DNA of 64,000 bases from Prochlorococcus sp. scB243_498I20 (GTDB taxonomy: Bacteria; Cyanobacteriota; Cyanobacteriia; PCC-6307; Cyanobiaceae). The notes under the pieces were generated by a model that was not told the DNA's origin, ran no database searches, and worked only from the letters and a program-made list of their open reading frames with translations. Positions 1 through 9,768 of the stretch are shown here, piece by piece; the first letter of the stretch is position 1; every line of letters begins with the position of its first letter. The stretch spans positions 62,001 through 126,000 of the forward strand of contig JFMR01000045.1 in NCBI GenBank assembly GCA_000635015.1. Reading direction: 5' to 3'. The position numbers and the translations under genes are program-made.

Positions 1-657
1 ATGGTAAAAATAATGCAAAATTTAGACCCTTCAATTTATTGGGATTGGCTAGAAAATTTAGGTATAAATAAAAATTTAGAGACTGACTTATTTGAATCAA
101 CTGCTGGCCAACTAAAGAGAAAAGATTTATTTGTAAATCAATCAATTGAGCCTGCTGTAACTTCTTTTGGCAAAGGTTTCTCAATCTCGCCACTTAAATT
201 GCTTCAACTTCATGCGGCTCTAGCAAATGGTGGTTATGAAGTTACTCCACATGTAACCTCAACTTTCAAAGAAAGAGTTAATAAAAATCCAAAAAAACAA
301 TTTTTTTCTCACGAAGTCTCTAAAACTGTTCTTGAATGGATGGAGAGCGTAGTCGATAAAGGTAGTGGATCTGGAGTGAAAATCGAGGGTTATAGAATAG
401 CGGGTAAAACGGGCACTTCCCAAAAAGCATTGAATGGTTCCTATACAAATAAAAAAGTTTGCAGTTTTGTGGCCACCTTGCCAGTTAATGATCCTAAATA
501 TGTTGTCCTTGTAGTCGTTGATGAGCCATCTAAATCTTATGCATACGGTTCAACTGTTGCTGTACCAGTTGCTAAAGAAATTATCGAGAGTTTGATAGTA
601 ATTGAAAAAATACCTCCCAAGATTAAAGATCATGGGATGATTGTTAAAAAACTCTAA
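1..657 (+). CDS. ftsI: Peptidoglycan transpeptidase (penicillin-binding protein 2/3, FtsI-like), C-terminal part
   Basis: This is the C-terminal 218 residues of a class B penicillin-binding protein, which crosslinks septal peptidoglycan in the periplasm. The visible signature is the KTG box at residues 136-138 (AGKTGTSQ) of the transpeptidase domain. The region before it (FGKGFSISPLKLLQLHAALANGG) is the usual helix leading to that box. The active-site SxxK and SxN motifs and the N-terminal membrane anchor must lie before the window. The family is near 550-600 residues, so the gene is cut by the left edge and the Met at base 1 is not its start. A 7-bp hairpin follows 35 bases after the stop. 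The family call is firm. FtsI rather than another class B protein is inferred. Confidence 0.85.
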   Translation: MVKIMQNLDPSIYWDWLENLGINKNLETDLFESTAGQLKRKDLFVNQSIEPAVTSFGKGFSISPLKLLQLHAALANGGYEVTPHVTSTFKERVNKNPKKQFFSHEVSKTVLEWMESVVDKGSGSGVKIEGYRIAGKTGTSQKALNGSYTNKKVCSFVATLPVNDPKYVVLVVVDEPSKSYAYGSTVAVPVAKEIIESLIVIEKIPPKIKDHGMIVKKL

Positions 658-691
658 AATTTTCTAATTTTATAAATATTTAGTTCATTAT

Positions 692-707
692 CTGATGATT
701 TCATCAG
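692..707 (+). terminator. Hairpin after ftsI
   Basis: CTGATGA and TCATCAG form a perfect 7-bp inverted repeat with a 2-base centre, 35 bases past the ftsI stop and 40 bases before tal. There is no T-run behind it, so it may be an end-processing or weak termination structure rather than a full intrinsic terminator. Confidence 0.4.
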
Positions 708-747
708 GAATAAAAGCTAGTTTATGTATATATATGATTATCTAGAT

Positions 748-1749
748 ATGAAATCAATTTTAGAACAATTGTCCTCAATGACTGTTGTTGTTGCTGATAC
801 TGGAGATTTAGATTCGATAAAAAAATTTCAACCAAGGGACGCCACCACCAATCCATCTCTAATACTTGCTGCTGCTAAGAACCCTGATTATGTGAAATTA
901 ATTGATAAAGCTTTACAAAATTCAGAGAATGCATTGCCCCAAGGATTCTCCGAAATTGAATTAGTCAAAGAAACTGTTGACCAAGTTTCAGTATTTTTTG
1001 GAAAAGAAATATTGAAAATTATTTCAGGGCGCGTATCTACAGAAGTTGATGCAAGACTGAGCTTTGACACCGAAGCTACTGTAGAAAAAGCGAGAAAATT
1101 GATCAATCTTTACAAAAATTTTGGAATTGAAAAGGAAAGAATTTTGATTAAGATTGCTGCAACTTGGGAGGGAATTAAGGCAGCTGAAATTTTGGAAAAA
1201 GAGGGTATTAAGTGCAACTTAACTTTACTTTTTAACTTCTGCCAAGCGGTAACCTGTGCCAATGCAAAGATAACTCTAATTTCTCCTTTCGTTGGCCGTA
1301 TATTAGATTGGCATAAAGCAAAAACTGGTAAAACTAGTTTTGTTGGTCCTGAAGACCCTGGTGTTATTTCGGTTACGCAAATATACAAGTACTTTAAAGA
1401 AAAAGGATTCAAGACAGAAGTAATGGGGGCTAGTTTTAGGAATCTTGATGAAATAAAAGAATTAGCAGGTTGCGATCTTTTAACAATCGCACCAAAATTT
1501 CTTGAGGAACTGAAAAAAGAAAAAGGAGAGTTAGTTAGGAAATTAGATGTAAGTACCCAAATAAATAATTCTATTGACTATGAATTTGAAGAAAAAGATT
1601 TCAGATTAAGTATGTTAGAAGATCAAATGGCAAGTGAAAAGCTTAGTGAAGGTATTACTGGATTCAGTAAGGCTATAGAAGAATTGGAAGAGCTGCTACT
1701 AAAGAGATATTCAGAGATTAAAAATCATAAATTGATTTCTGCTAACTAA
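748..1749 (+). CDS. tal: Transaldolase
   Basis: Transaldolase moves a three-carbon dihydroxyacetone unit between sugar phosphates in the non-oxidative pentose phosphate pathway (cytosol). From the start chosen here the protein has 333 residues. The Schiff-base lysine lies in [11 protein letters not shown] (Lys135), and TTNPSLI near the N-terminus and the LLFNFCQA strand are typical of the class I enzyme. An in-frame ATG at 724 would add eight residues (MYIYDYLD) that do not resemble the family, so ATG 748, followed by [11 protein letters not shown], is preferred. It stands alone on the plus strand after the ftsI hairpin and converges on the flavoprotein gene downstream. The assignment is firm and only the start is open. 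Confidence 0.95.
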   Translation: MKSILEQLSSMTVVVADTGDLDSIKKFQPRDATTNPSLILAAAKNPDYVKLIDKALQNSENALPQGFSEIELVKETVDQVSVFFGKEILKIISGRVSTEVDARLSFDTEATVEKARKLINLYKNFGIEKERILIKIAATWEGIKAAEILEKEGIKCNLTLLFNFCQAVTCANAKITLISPFVGRILDWHKAKTGKTSFVGPEDPGVISVTQIYKYFKEKGFKTEVMGASFRNLDEIKELAGCDLLTIAPKFLEELKKEKGELVRKLDVSTQINNSIDYEFEEKDFRLSMLEDQMASEKLSEGITGFSKAIEELEELLLKRYSEIKNHKLISAN

Positions 1750-1772
1750 ATTCAAGTTTGAATTGAAAAGAA

Positions 1773-2906
1773 TTAAGCCCCACTTTTTGTTAAAAGCCTT
1801 CTGATAACTCTTTTTGCAATATCTTCATAACTCATTTCTCCTGATAATATTTGAGCAATACGTTTAGGTGCTGTTTTTCTTTTGACACCTAATTGATATC
1901 CAGTTCTGGGAAATCTATAAAATACTTGGGCTATTCTCCTCCCCCAAGCCATTGATTTACCCCAAATGTTGTTAATTTTTTTTGTATAAAGATTTAAATC
2001 ATCTACTTTTCCTGAAAGGGACTGGTCTATGTATTCTGCAGCATAAAAACTGCTAATTAAAGATGGTCTTATTCCTTCAGCTAAAAATGGATCACATAGA
2101 GATGCTGCATCTCCAACTGCTAAAACTTTGTCACCATTAATTGAATGAAAGCCATTCCATATTCTCAGTTTCATAATAATTGTTTTATAAGGAAAATCAT
2201 CAAAACCAAAGCTTCTGATTACTTGTTTATTTATAGCCTGATTTTCTAAAAGACCATTATTTATAAAAGTACCTAAACCAATATTTAAGCTTTCTTTTAA
2301 GGGGAATGCCCATGCAAAACCATATTTTATAAATCCAAACTCAAATCTAACTGCATCTCTTGGTATTTCACCTAACCCTTTCAATCTTAATGAGAGTGTG
2401 TTTGCAAATTTCGGTTTTCTTGGCCCTAAATTGAAATAACTCGCCCATTTCGACTGGGACCCATCTGCAATTACAAGAAATTTTGTAATATATTTTATTT
2501 TGTTATTGCAAGTAATTTCCCATTTATCATTTTTTTTTATGATTTTTTCTATTAATAATGGCCTCATTATCTGAGCTCCATTACTCAAGGATTCATCAAG
2601 TAATAATTGATCTAGTTTTTCTCTTTTAACAATCCAAAATGGGGATTCACCAGTCAGATCAGCAGTTACATTATCTGCGGCCTTCCATCTGAATTCAACA
2701 TTCTTAATTTTTGATTCTATGCAATCTTCAATATTTAAAGGAAGAAAACTTTGCATTGAAGATGCCATCCCCCCTGCACATGATTTGTAATCTTGAGATT
2801 CTTCTTTTTCAATAATTAAAACTGAATATCCTTTCTTTGATAGGTTAAGGGCGGTCGAAGATCCTGATAAACCTCCACCAATTATTACGACATCAAATTC
2901 TATCAA
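1773..2906 (-). CDS. FAD-dependent oxidoreductase of the geranylgeranyl reductase family
   Basis: A 377-residue flavoprotein. The N-terminal GxGxxG dinucleotide fold is plain ([17 protein letters not shown], residues 6-22). A second FAD motif, [19 protein letters not shown], lies near residue 270. This arrangement is typical of the geranylgeranyl reductase/halogenase-like group, whose members reduce isoprenoid double bonds or hydroxylate aromatic rings. The true chlorophyll enzyme ChlP is usually a separate, longer gene, so this is a paralogue of unknown substrate. Its start overlaps the end of frr by 4 bases (2903-2906), so the two are probably translationally coupled and read in the order pyrH-frr-this gene. 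Family call good, substrate unknown. Confidence 0.75.
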   Translation of the reverse strand: MIEFDVVIIGGGLSGSSTALNLSKKGYSVLIIEKEESQDYKSCAGGMASSMQSFLPLNIEDCIESKIKNVEFRWKAADNVTADLTGESPFWIVKREKLDQLLLDESLSNGAQIMRPLLIEKIIKKNDKWEITCNNKIKYITKFLVIADGSQSKWASYFNLGPRKPKFANTLSLRLKGLGEIPRDAVRFEFGFIKYGFAWAFPLKESLNIGLGTFINNGLLENQAINKQVIRSFGFDDFPYKTIIMKLRIWNGFHSINGDKVLAVGDAASLCDPFLAEGIRPSLISSFYAAEYIDQSLSGKVDDLNLYTKKINNIWGKSMAWGRRIAQVFYRFPRTGYQLGVKRKTAPKRIAQILSGEMSYEDIAKRVIRRLLTKSGA

Positions 2907-3451
2907 ACTTTTAGAATTTCCTTCTCTTTTTCAGACAATTTAGTTTCTATTAAGGCAATATATTTATCGGTAATTTTCTGAATTTCAGATTGATTATCTC
3001 TCGATTCGTCAATAGAAATAAGGCCATCTTTTTCGTCTTTTTTTTCTTTATCAACAGCATCTCTTCTGATATTTCTCAAAGCAACTTTTCCTTCCTCTGC
3101 ATATTTAGAGGCTAATTTACAAAATTCTTTTCTTCTTTCTTCTGTTAAAGGAGGAACATTTATTCTTATTACTTTCCCATCATTATTTGGAGTAATACCT
3201 AAATCACTCATAGAAATAGATTTCTCTATCGCTTGTAAACATGAAATATCAAAAGGTTGTATGGAAATTGTTTGCGAATCAACAGTGCTTATAGTGGCAA
3301 GCGATTTGATTGGTGTTTCTGCTCCATAGTACTCAACACTTACTCTGTCTAATAAGGAAGCATTAGCTCTGCCTGTCCTGATTGTATTAAAGTTTCTTTG
3401 TGTGGCTTCAATACTTTTATTCATATTTTCTTGAATTTCTTTTTCTTTCAT
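2903..3451 (-). CDS. frr: Ribosome recycling factor
   Basis: The 182-residue protein splits post-termination ribosomes together with EF-G. The length matches the family (about 185). Recognisable blocks are the N-terminal helix with [11 protein letters not shown] near residues 26-36, the [14 protein letters not shown] block near residue 101, and [10 protein letters not shown] near residue 122. These make up the three-helix-bundle stem and its head. It lies 22 bases after pyrH on the same strand, an order (pyrH-frr) conserved in most bacteria, and overlaps the next gene by 4 bases. Assignment firm. Confidence 0.97.
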   Translation of the reverse strand: MKEKEIQENMNKSIEATQRNFNTIRTGRANASLLDRVSVEYYGAETPIKSLATISTVDSQTISIQPFDISCLQAIEKSISMSDLGITPNNDGKVIRINVPPLTEERRKEFCKLASKYAEEGKVALRNIRRDAVDKEKKDEKDGLISIDESRDNQSEIQKITDKYIALIETKLSEKEKEILKV

Positions 3452-3473
3452 AATTAAAAAAATTAAATGATCT

Positions 3474-4178
3474 TTAACTAATTAAAGAGCCTATTGGCTC
3501 ACCAGCAACAGCTTTGGAAATATTTCCTTTTTTGAATATATCAAAAACCATAATTGGGATATTATTATCTTTGCAGAGTGCAATCGCAGTACTGTCCATG
3601 ACCGCGATTTCATCACTAAGAACTTGTTGATAACTTAGAGAGGAATATTTTTTTGCATCTTTAAATTGATTAGGATCACGATCGTATACTCCATCAACTT
3701 TAGTAGCCTTCATAACAACTTCAGCGTTTATCTCTGCTGCCCTCAAAGCTGCCGTAGTATCAGTTGTAAAAAATGGATTTCCGCATCCACCTCCGAAGAC
3801 TACAACTCTGCCTTTTTCTAGGTGCCTCATGGCTCTTCTTCTGATATAGGGTTCGGCAATTTCCTGCATTTCGATTGCTGTTTGCACTCTGGTTGCAACT
3901 CCTACTCTCTCAAGACCATCTTGAAGTGAAATTGCGTTCATTACTGTTGCTAGCATCCCTACATAATCAGCAGTTGCGCGATCCATTCCGTCTGCAGATC
4001 CTTTAAGCCCCCTAAATATGTTTCCACCACCAACAACTATTGCAAGTTGTACATTATTTTCGACTACTTTTGAAACATCCTCTGCAATTGACTGGACTAT
4101 AGCAGGATCAATACCATAAGGTTTTTCACCCATTAGTGCTTCACCACTAAGTTTTAAGAGAACTCTTTTGTAAGCCAT
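3474..4178 (-). CDS. pyrH: UMP kinase
   Basis: PyrH phosphorylates UMP to UDP in pyrimidine nucleotide synthesis and is a hexameric amino-acid-kinase-fold enzyme unrelated to eukaryotic UMP kinases. The 234-residue product shows the family blocks in order: [11 protein letters not shown] at residues 7-17, [10 protein letters not shown] near 48-57, [19 protein letters not shown] near 128-146 and the [13 protein letters not shown] segment near 157. It is the first gene of the pyrH-frr-flavoprotein run. A 128-base gap separates it from the end of cobO upstream, so the run probably has its own promoter there. Assignment firm. Confidence 0.97.
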   Translation of the reverse strand: MAYKRVLLKLSGEALMGEKPYGIDPAIVQSIAEDVSKVVENNVQLAIVVGGGNIFRGLKGSADGMDRATADYVGMLATVMNAISLQDGLERVGVATRVQTAIEMQEIAEPYIRRRAMRHLEKGRVVVFGGGCGNPFFTTDTTAALRAAEINAEVVMKATKVDGVYDRDPNQFKDAKKYSSLSYQQVLSDEIAVMDSTAIALCKDNNIPIMVFDIFKKGNISKAVAGEPIGSLIS

Positions 4179-4306
4179 TCAATAATTGTACTTTTAAGAC
4201 CTTAGCAAGTAAATGCACCAATTTTATTTTTTGTTCTGATATTGCTTGCGTCTTTAAACATTTCTAAACTTGCCTAAAGAAAATTTTAAATAATAATTTA
4301 CTTCAA

Positions 4307-4999
4307 CTAAAATTCAACACACTTTTGCGCCTTTATTCCTTGTTCCTTAAATGGATGTCTTATTAGTTTCATTTCAGTAACTAAATCAGCGTAATCGATA
4401 ATTGAATCAGATGCTCCCCTTCCAGTTAAAACAATATGATTTTTTCTATTATTGAAGGTTTTTAAAAAGGTGATTATTTCTTCGGGTGCAAGATAACCAA
4501 GTTTTGTGGCAATATTAATTTCATCAAGAATGATAAGTTTATAAGATTCGTTTTGGATGTATTTTTTGGCTAATTGCCACGCTTCTTGAACTAATTTTTC
4601 ATCTCTTATTCTGTCTTGAGTTTCCCAAGTAAATCCTTCTCCTAATGAATGCCAAGATAGGTTTGAAGAAAAGTTTTTAAGTGCTTTTTCTTCTCCAGTA
4701 GTCCAGCCTCCCTTGATAAATTGAATTATCGCCACTTTATAACCATGCCCTATAGTCCTTAAAGCCATACCTAAAGATGCAGTTGTCTTACCCTTGCCAT
4801 TTCCTGTAAAAACAATCAATAATCCTTTTTTTGTTTTCCTAGTTTGTAGTCTTTCGGCTTGAATATCTTTTCTTTGCCGCATTCTTTTTTTATATGAGCT
4901 TTCATCGCTATCTGGTGATAATTTACCTCCCATTCCAAGTTTATTTGCTTGATTATCGAGGTTAAGTATTTTCTCGGAAAATGAAGGTTTTTCTTGCAT
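4307..4999 (-). CDS. cobO: Cob(I)alamin adenosyltransferase, CobO/CobA type
   Basis: This enzyme adds the adenosyl group to cob(I)yrinic acid a,c-diamide or cobalamin during B12 synthesis. The 230-residue protein has a P-loop, GNGKGKTT, at residues 66-73, and the RHPFKEQGIKAQKCVEF tail typical of BtuR/CobO proteins. The first 55 residues are a charged, Lys/Arg-rich extension that often precedes the core in cyanobacterial members. Prochlorococcus makes its own cobalamin-type corrinoid, so a core role is expected. The gene lies between pyrH and a tyrosine recombinase, all on the minus strand, but gaps of 128 and 34 bases make a common transcript uncertain. Confidence 0.93.
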   Translation of the reverse strand: MQEKPSFSEKILNLDNQANKLGMGGKLSPDSDESSYKKRMRQRKDIQAERLQTRKTKKGLLIVFTGNGKGKTTASLGMALRTIGHGYKVAIIQFIKGGWTTGEEKALKNFSSNLSWHSLGEGFTWETQDRIRDEKLVQEAWQLAKKYIQNESYKLIILDEINIATKLGYLAPEEIITFLKTFNNRKNHIVLTGRGASDSIIDYADLVTEMKLIRHPFKEQGIKAQKCVEF

Positions 5000-5033
5000 A
5001 TGACCCTTAATTTTATTTAATTATTATAAATCT

Positions 5034-6203
5034 TTAAATATTTTTAACTCTTTTAACTTTTAAAAGTGCATTATTTACCGCCTGTTGTTGATCTCTTTTA
5101 GTAATCCAATGGTGATAAGTTTGAGTATGTAAACTAACCGAATGCCCCATCATTCTGGCAGCCACAGTATCAGGTAAATCATAAAAAATTGTTCTAACTG
5201 CCCAAGCATGCCTTAGATCATAAGGTTTTATTTGCAAAGAGTAACGCTTAAACTGATCTGTAATTTTTTTTCCAATATTCTGTAAGGTTGTAACTTTAAG
5301 GTCTTTATTAATATTTGGTAAAAGTTCTGGATTTTCGCCAAGCTTTGATAATTCGAACTTTTCCACCCATTCAGGATGAAATGGCCAAACTTGATGTTCC
5401 CCAGTTTTAGTCGTAGGCAAAACTCTTATAATTTTGTCCCCAAAATTAGTAAGAGAACTTAAATCACAAAAAAATACTTCATGATTCCTTAATCCATATG
5501 TAGCCATCAGACCAAAAACAAATTTCCAAGACTTGTTTGGTATAGTCTCCCACAGTTTCTCTATTAATTCGTCTTTAGGTAGATCCCTAAATCCTGCCTT
5601 GTTCAGACCATATCCTCTGGAATTTAATTTCCAATCCTCTGGTAGTTTAATGTCCAAAAACTTAGCCAAAACACTTAAAGAAGTAGCGCATTGTTTCCTA
5701 CTTCTGCTACCTTCCTTATAACTCTCAAGTGTTTTTTGAAATATTTTTTCTAAAGCTGAATTCTCATATTCATTGTAAATATTTAAGATTCTTTTCATAT
5801 ATGGTTTGTAAGAACTTCTCCAAGTAGTTTTTCTAGTGCTGGTTCGAAAATCACTTTTATTTTCTTTAAAAAAAAATTCCTCAAATTGATTTAATCTTTT
5901 TGGGAATTCAAAACCATCTTTTATTTCCTTTTTATAAGGTTTGCCTATCCAATTAATCCAATCAAATTGATTTAATTCCAATTGCAAATTGATTAATTGC
6001 AATTTTTTTTTGGCTTCCTCTAATCCAGAAATATCAGCCTTTAAGCCAAGAGATATTCTTTGAATTTTAAAGTTATTGTTATCCTCTTTGGAGGGTAGTG
6101 AACCACGAATATTTAATTTCTCTCCTCTTTTCTCAATTTTAAGCTTGCTGCCTTTAGTAGCAAATTTTTCATTGACATTATTAATTTCCTGAATTACGTT
6201 CAT
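5034..6203 (-). CDS. Tyrosine recombinase / phage-type integrase family protein
   Basis: A 389-residue protein whose C-terminal half is a tyrosine recombinase catalytic domain. Visible catalytic positions are Arg239 (ATYGLRNHE), Arg331 in PYDLRHAW, His354 in MMGHS and the nucleophile Tyr363 in TYHHW. The His of the usual HxxR pair is Tyr328 here. Such enzymes cut and rejoin DNA through a 3'-phosphotyrosine. No other phage gene, tRNA or direct-repeat attachment site lies next to it, and its base composition matches the neighbours, so it looks resident rather than newly inserted. It sits 34 bases upstream of cobO and diverges from hemH, sharing a 65-base promoter gap. Substrate DNA unknown. The intact active site argues against a decayed relic. 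Confidence 0.85.
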   Translation of the reverse strand: MNVIQEINNVNEKFATKGSKLKIEKRGEKLNIRGSLPSKEDNNNFKIQRISLGLKADISGLEEAKKKLQLINLQLELNQFDWINWIGKPYKKEIKDGFEFPKRLNQFEEFFFKENKSDFRTSTRKTTWRSSYKPYMKRILNIYNEYENSALEKIFQKTLESYKEGSRSRKQCATSLSVLAKFLDIKLPEDWKLNSRGYGLNKAGFRDLPKDELIEKLWETIPNKSWKFVFGLMATYGLRNHEVFFCDLSSLTNFGDKIIRVLPTTKTGEHQVWPFHPEWVEKFELSKLGENPELLPNINKDLKVTTLQNIGKKITDQFKRYSLQIKPYDLRHAWAVRTIFYDLPDTVAARMMGHSVSLHTQTYHHWITKRDQQQAVNNALLKVKRVKNI

Positions 6204-6268
6204 TTACTTATATAATTGACCATATAATGACGTTTTTAATGTTGATTTTCAATCTCCATAAATTTTAA

Positions 6269-7444
6269 ATGGAAAAAATAGGCGTCTTACTAATGAATTT
6301 AGGAGGGCCTGAACGCATTACTGATGTCGGCCCATTCTTATACAATCTTTTTTCTGATCCAGAAATTATCAGGACACCTTTCCCTGTTTTTCAAAAGCCC
6401 CTAGCTTGGTTAATTAGCACTCTTAGGAGTACTACTTCACAACAGGCCTACCTTTCCATTGGTGGAGGTTCACCTATCAGAAGGATAACTGAACAACAAG
6501 CAAGAGAATTACAATCTAAATTAAGGGACAAGGGGTTTAATGTTACTACCTACATCGCTATGAGGTATTGGCATCCTTTTACAGAATCTGCAATTGCTGA
6601 TATGAAAGCAGATGGCATAGATCAAGTTGTTGTAATACCATTGTATCCGCATTTTTCGATAAGTACTAGTGGTTCGAGCTTTAGAGAATTAAAAAAATTG
6701 CGAGATTCTGATGATGAATTTAAGAAGGTTCCAATGAGATGTGTAAGAAGTTGGTTCAGTCAATCGGGTTATCTAAAGTCTATGGTCGAATTAATTTCTG
6801 AACAGATTTCACTTTGTGAATCACCTTCAAAAGCCCATATATTTTTCACTGCTCATGGAGTTCCTAAGAGTTATGTAGAGGAAGCTGGAGACCCTTACAA
6901 GCAACAGATTGAAGATTGTTCTTTATTAATTATAAATGAGTTGGAAAAATGTTTAGGTCATAGTAACCCTTATACACTTTCTTATCAAAGTAGAGTTGGT
7001 CCTGTTGAATGGTTGAAGCCTTATACAGAAGAAGTGTTAGCTGATCTTGGAAAGTCAAATGTTAATGATCTGATTGTGGTCCCTATAAGTTTCGTTGGAG
7101 AGCATATCGAAACATTGCAAGAAATTGATATTGAATATAAAGAAATTGCTGAAAAGGCTGGAATTAAAAACTTTCGGAGAGTTAAGGCTCTAAATACTCA
7201 TCCTACTTTTATTGAAGGTCTCAGTGATCTAGTAATTTCCTGCTTGGAAGAACCTCTAATTAATATAGAGGAGGCTTCTCAGTTACCTGAAAAAGTTAAA
7301 CTTTATCCTCAAGAGAAGTGGCAATGGGGTTGGAATAATAGTTCAGAGGTGTGGAACGGAAGGGTTGCAATGATTATTTTTCTTGTGCTTTTTATTGAAC
7401 TTATTTCAGGCTCTGGACCTTTACATAAATTAGGTATCTTATAA
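6269..7444 (+). CDS. hemH: Ferrochelatase with C-terminal chlorophyll-binding-like tail
   Basis: HemH inserts iron into protoporphyrin IX, the last step of haem synthesis and the branch point away from chlorophyll. The 391-residue protein begins with [10 protein letters not shown] (residues 5-14), and contains the catalytic FTAHGVP segment near residue 193 and [16 protein letters not shown] near 240. After the core (about residue 330) come a linker and a last part of about 40 residues containing [20 protein letters not shown]. This is a single membrane helix of the chlorophyll a/b-binding or high-light-inducible type (ExxNGRxAM-like). Cyanobacterial and plastid type II ferrochelatases carry this tail, so the enzyme is probably thylakoid-bound and may sense pigment supply. 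Confidence 0.97.
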   Translation: MEKIGVLLMNLGGPERITDVGPFLYNLFSDPEIIRTPFPVFQKPLAWLISTLRSTTSQQAYLSIGGGSPIRRITEQQARELQSKLRDKGFNVTTYIAMRYWHPFTESAIADMKADGIDQVVVIPLYPHFSISTSGSSFRELKKLRDSDDEFKKVPMRCVRSWFSQSGYLKSMVELISEQISLCESPSKAHIFFTAHGVPKSYVEEAGDPYKQQIEDCSLLIINELEKCLGHSNPYTLSYQSRVGPVEWLKPYTEEVLADLGKSNVNDLIVVPISFVGEHIETLQEIDIEYKEIAEKAGIKNFRRVKALNTHPTFIEGLSDLVISCLEEPLINIEEASQLPEKVKLYPQEKWQWGWNNSSEVWNGRVAMIIFLVLFIELISGSGPLHKLGIL

Positions 7445-7581
7445 AGAAAAATTGATATTTATTTGAAAATTTTTAAATTTTTTAAAAGATTTTTTTGAAT
7501 ATATTTCTGACATTACATTTCTAAATGAGGCAAAAGTATTTAATTGAGTTTAATATTTATAGTAAATATTGAATTTCTTTA

Positions 7582-9345
7582 GTGACCCTTACTTCGAGAT
7601 CCTTTTCAAAGGGTAGTTCAAAAAATGAAAATCCAGTTTGGATAACTGGTGCAGATGCACTAATGGATTCTTTAAAAATTCATGGAGTAAAAGTTATATT
7701 TGGATATCCTGGGGGAGCCATACTTCCAATATATGACGCTGTTCATAAGGCAGAACAAGATGGTTGGTTAAAGCACTATATGGTTAGGCATGAACAAGGT
7801 GGTTCACATGCGGCTGATGGATATGCAAGATCTACTGGTGAAGTAGGAGTATGTTTTGGAACCTCAGGCCCAGGGGCAACAAATTTGGTAACTGGAATAG
7901 CCACTGCGCAAATGGATTCAGTCCCTCTAGTCGTAGTTACAGGTCAAGTCCCAAGACCTGCTATAGGAACAGACGCTTTTCAAGAAACTGATATTTTTGG
8001 CATAACTCTTCCAATAGTGAAACATTCATGGGTAATAAGGGATCCTTCAGATATCGCGAAAGTAGTTTCTGAGGCTTTTTTTATAGCCTCATCTGGAAGG
8101 CCCGGCCCTGTTTTAATTGATATACCCAAAGATGTAGGTCAGGAGTTCTTTAATTACCAAAGAGTTTTGCCTGGTGAGATTATTCCTAAAGGATTTAAAA
8201 GGAATGGAGAAATTAATGATTGCGATATCAACAAAGCAATTAAACTAATAGAAGATTCTGAAAGACCTCTTCTATACGTAGGAGGTGGTGCAATATCTTC
8301 AGGAGCTCATGATGAAATAAAAACTTTGGCAAAGAATTATCAAATACCAGTTACCACAACCTTAATGGGGAAGGGTGCTTTTGATGAAAAAGATAATTTA
8401 TCGGTAGGGATGTTAGGAATGCATGGAACTGCTTATGCAAATTTTGCTGTTACAGAATGCGATCTTTTAATTGCTATTGGGGCTAGATTCGATGATAGGG
8501 TGACAGGAAAATTAGATACTTTTGCACCACATGCAAAGGTAATTCATATAGATATCGACCCAGCAGAAGTTAATAAAAATAGACGCGTAGATGTTGCAAT
8601 TGTTGCTGATGTTTCAAAAGCTGTTCTGAAAATTAATGAACAATCTCTAAAAAACAAATTTACTTGTCGTACGAAAAACTGGTTAGAAAAAATTGATTTT
8701 TGGAAACATAAACACCCTTTATATGCCCCGCCTAAAGAAGGAGAAATTTATCCTCAGGAAGTTCTTTTAAAAGTGAGGGAACTTTCATCAGAAGCTTATA
8801 TAACTACAGATGTAGGACAACACCAAATGTGGGCTGCTCAATATCTTAGGAATTCTCCAAGAAAATGGATTAGTAGTGCAGGCTTAGGAACTATGGGTTT
8901 TGGATTGCCAGCGGCAATTGGAGTAAAAGCAGCCTTACCTCATTCAGATGTAATTTGTATAGCAGGAGATGCAAGTGTCTTAATGAATATTCAAGAATTA
9001 GGAACCTTATCTCAATATGGTCTAAAGGTGAAATTGATTATTATCAATAATCGCTGGCAAGGGATGGTAAGACAATGGCAGGAAAGTTTCTATGATGAAA
9101 GATATTCCTCATCTGATATGAGTTGTGGTGAACCTGATTTCGTAAAACTTGCTGAGTCTTTTGGAGTTAAAGGGTATTTAATTTCTGATAGAAAACAATT
9201 ACATAATGAATTAAAAAATGCGCTTGATCATGATGGCCCTGCCTTGATTAATATCCTTGTCAGAAGAGGTGAAAATTGTTATCCAATGGTTCCTCCTGGT
9301 AAAAGTAATGCTCAAATGGTTGGATATGTTAATTGTGAAGACTAA
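7582..9345 (+). CDS. ilvB: Acetolactate synthase, large (catalytic) subunit
   Basis: This TPP- and FAD-dependent enzyme makes acetolactate or acetohydroxybutyrate, the first common step of valine, leucine and isoleucine synthesis. The 587-residue product has the three expected domains: an N-terminal TPP-pyrimidine domain with the catalytic Glu in RHEQGG near residue 75, a central Rossmann-like domain with [15 protein letters not shown] near 302, and a C-terminal TPP-phosphate domain with [14 protein letters not shown] near 458-471. The start is a GTG, and no nearby ATG keeps the N-terminus. The regulatory subunit IlvH is not in the window. A 137-base A+T-rich gap precedes it and probably holds its promoter. 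Confidence 0.96.
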   Translation: MTLTSRSFSKGSSKNENPVWITGADALMDSLKIHGVKVIFGYPGGAILPIYDAVHKAEQDGWLKHYMVRHEQGGSHAADGYARSTGEVGVCFGTSGPGATNLVTGIATAQMDSVPLVVVTGQVPRPAIGTDAFQETDIFGITLPIVKHSWVIRDPSDIAKVVSEAFFIASSGRPGPVLIDIPKDVGQEFFNYQRVLPGEIIPKGFKRNGEINDCDINKAIKLIEDSERPLLYVGGGAISSGAHDEIKTLAKNYQIPVTTTLMGKGAFDEKDNLSVGMLGMHGTAYANFAVTECDLLIAIGARFDDRVTGKLDTFAPHAKVIHIDIDPAEVNKNRRVDVAIVADVSKAVLKINEQSLKNKFTCRTKNWLEKIDFWKHKHPLYAPPKEGEIYPQEVLLKVRELSSEAYITTDVGQHQMWAAQYLRNSPRKWISSAGLGTMGFGLPAAIGVKAALPHSDVICIAGDASVLMNIQELGTLSQYGLKVKLIIINNRWQGMVRQWQESFYDERYSSSDMSCGEPDFVKLAESFGVKGYLISDRKQLHNELKNALDHDGPALINILVRRGENCYPMVPPGKSNAQMVGYVNCED

Positions 9346-9411
9346 TTTTTTTAAAATTCCTCATTTTAAAAAATTAACTTTAAGATAATTTAAGAACTTA
9401 GATATTCTGAA

Positions 9412-9762
9412 TTGAAAAAATTATCAAAAATTTTGATTATAGTTTGTTTAATTATTCTTAATCCTGTAATAGTAAACTCGGCCGAAATTCTTCAAATTAA
9501 AAGTTCAAAAACTATTTTGGTGGGGGATCAAAATAGAAATTTAACTATTGGATTATTTTGTGTAGATGTAAATGAAAATGATGAGATTGAAGCAACCAAT
9601 CTACTTAAGAGTGAATTCCCAAGGGGGAGCAAAGTGAAAATAAAGCCTTTTGGTTTCAAAGAGAATGTTTTGATAGCCAAAGTTTTCAATATTAAGGGTA
9701 CTAAGGAGATGACGGAATTACTGGTCGCTAGTAACTTAAGTAGTGAAATTTGTCCAAGTTAA
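9412..9762 (+). CDS. Small exported protein, possibly SNase-like
   Basis: A 116-residue protein starting with TTG. Residues 1-24 form a clear signal peptide (KKLSKILIIVCLIILNPVIVNSAE), so it is likely periplasmic or thylakoid-lumenal. The mature part (ILQIKSSKTILVGD, then LTIGLFCVDV and KSEFPRGSKVKIKPFGF) follows the strand order of staphylococcal-nuclease/thermonuclease-like domains, but the catalytic Arg/Glu set of active nucleases is not obvious. It may therefore be a non-catalytic SN-like fold. This is a suggestion from pattern only. It follows ilvB by 66 bases on the same strand and converges with the yfiH-like gene, whose stop is 6 bases away. Confidence 0.6.
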   Translation: MKKLSKILIIVCLIILNPVIVNSAEILQIKSSKTILVGDQNRNLTIGLFCVDVNENDEIEATNLLKSEFPRGSKVKIKPFGFKENVLIAKVFNIKGTKEMTELLVASNLSSEICPS

Positions 9763-9768
9763 TTATCT

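Noticed and set aside
5034..6203. Prophage or genomic island around the recombinase
   Set aside because: Neighbours are core genes (cobO, hemH), there are no structural phage genes, no tRNA and no direct repeats within several kb.
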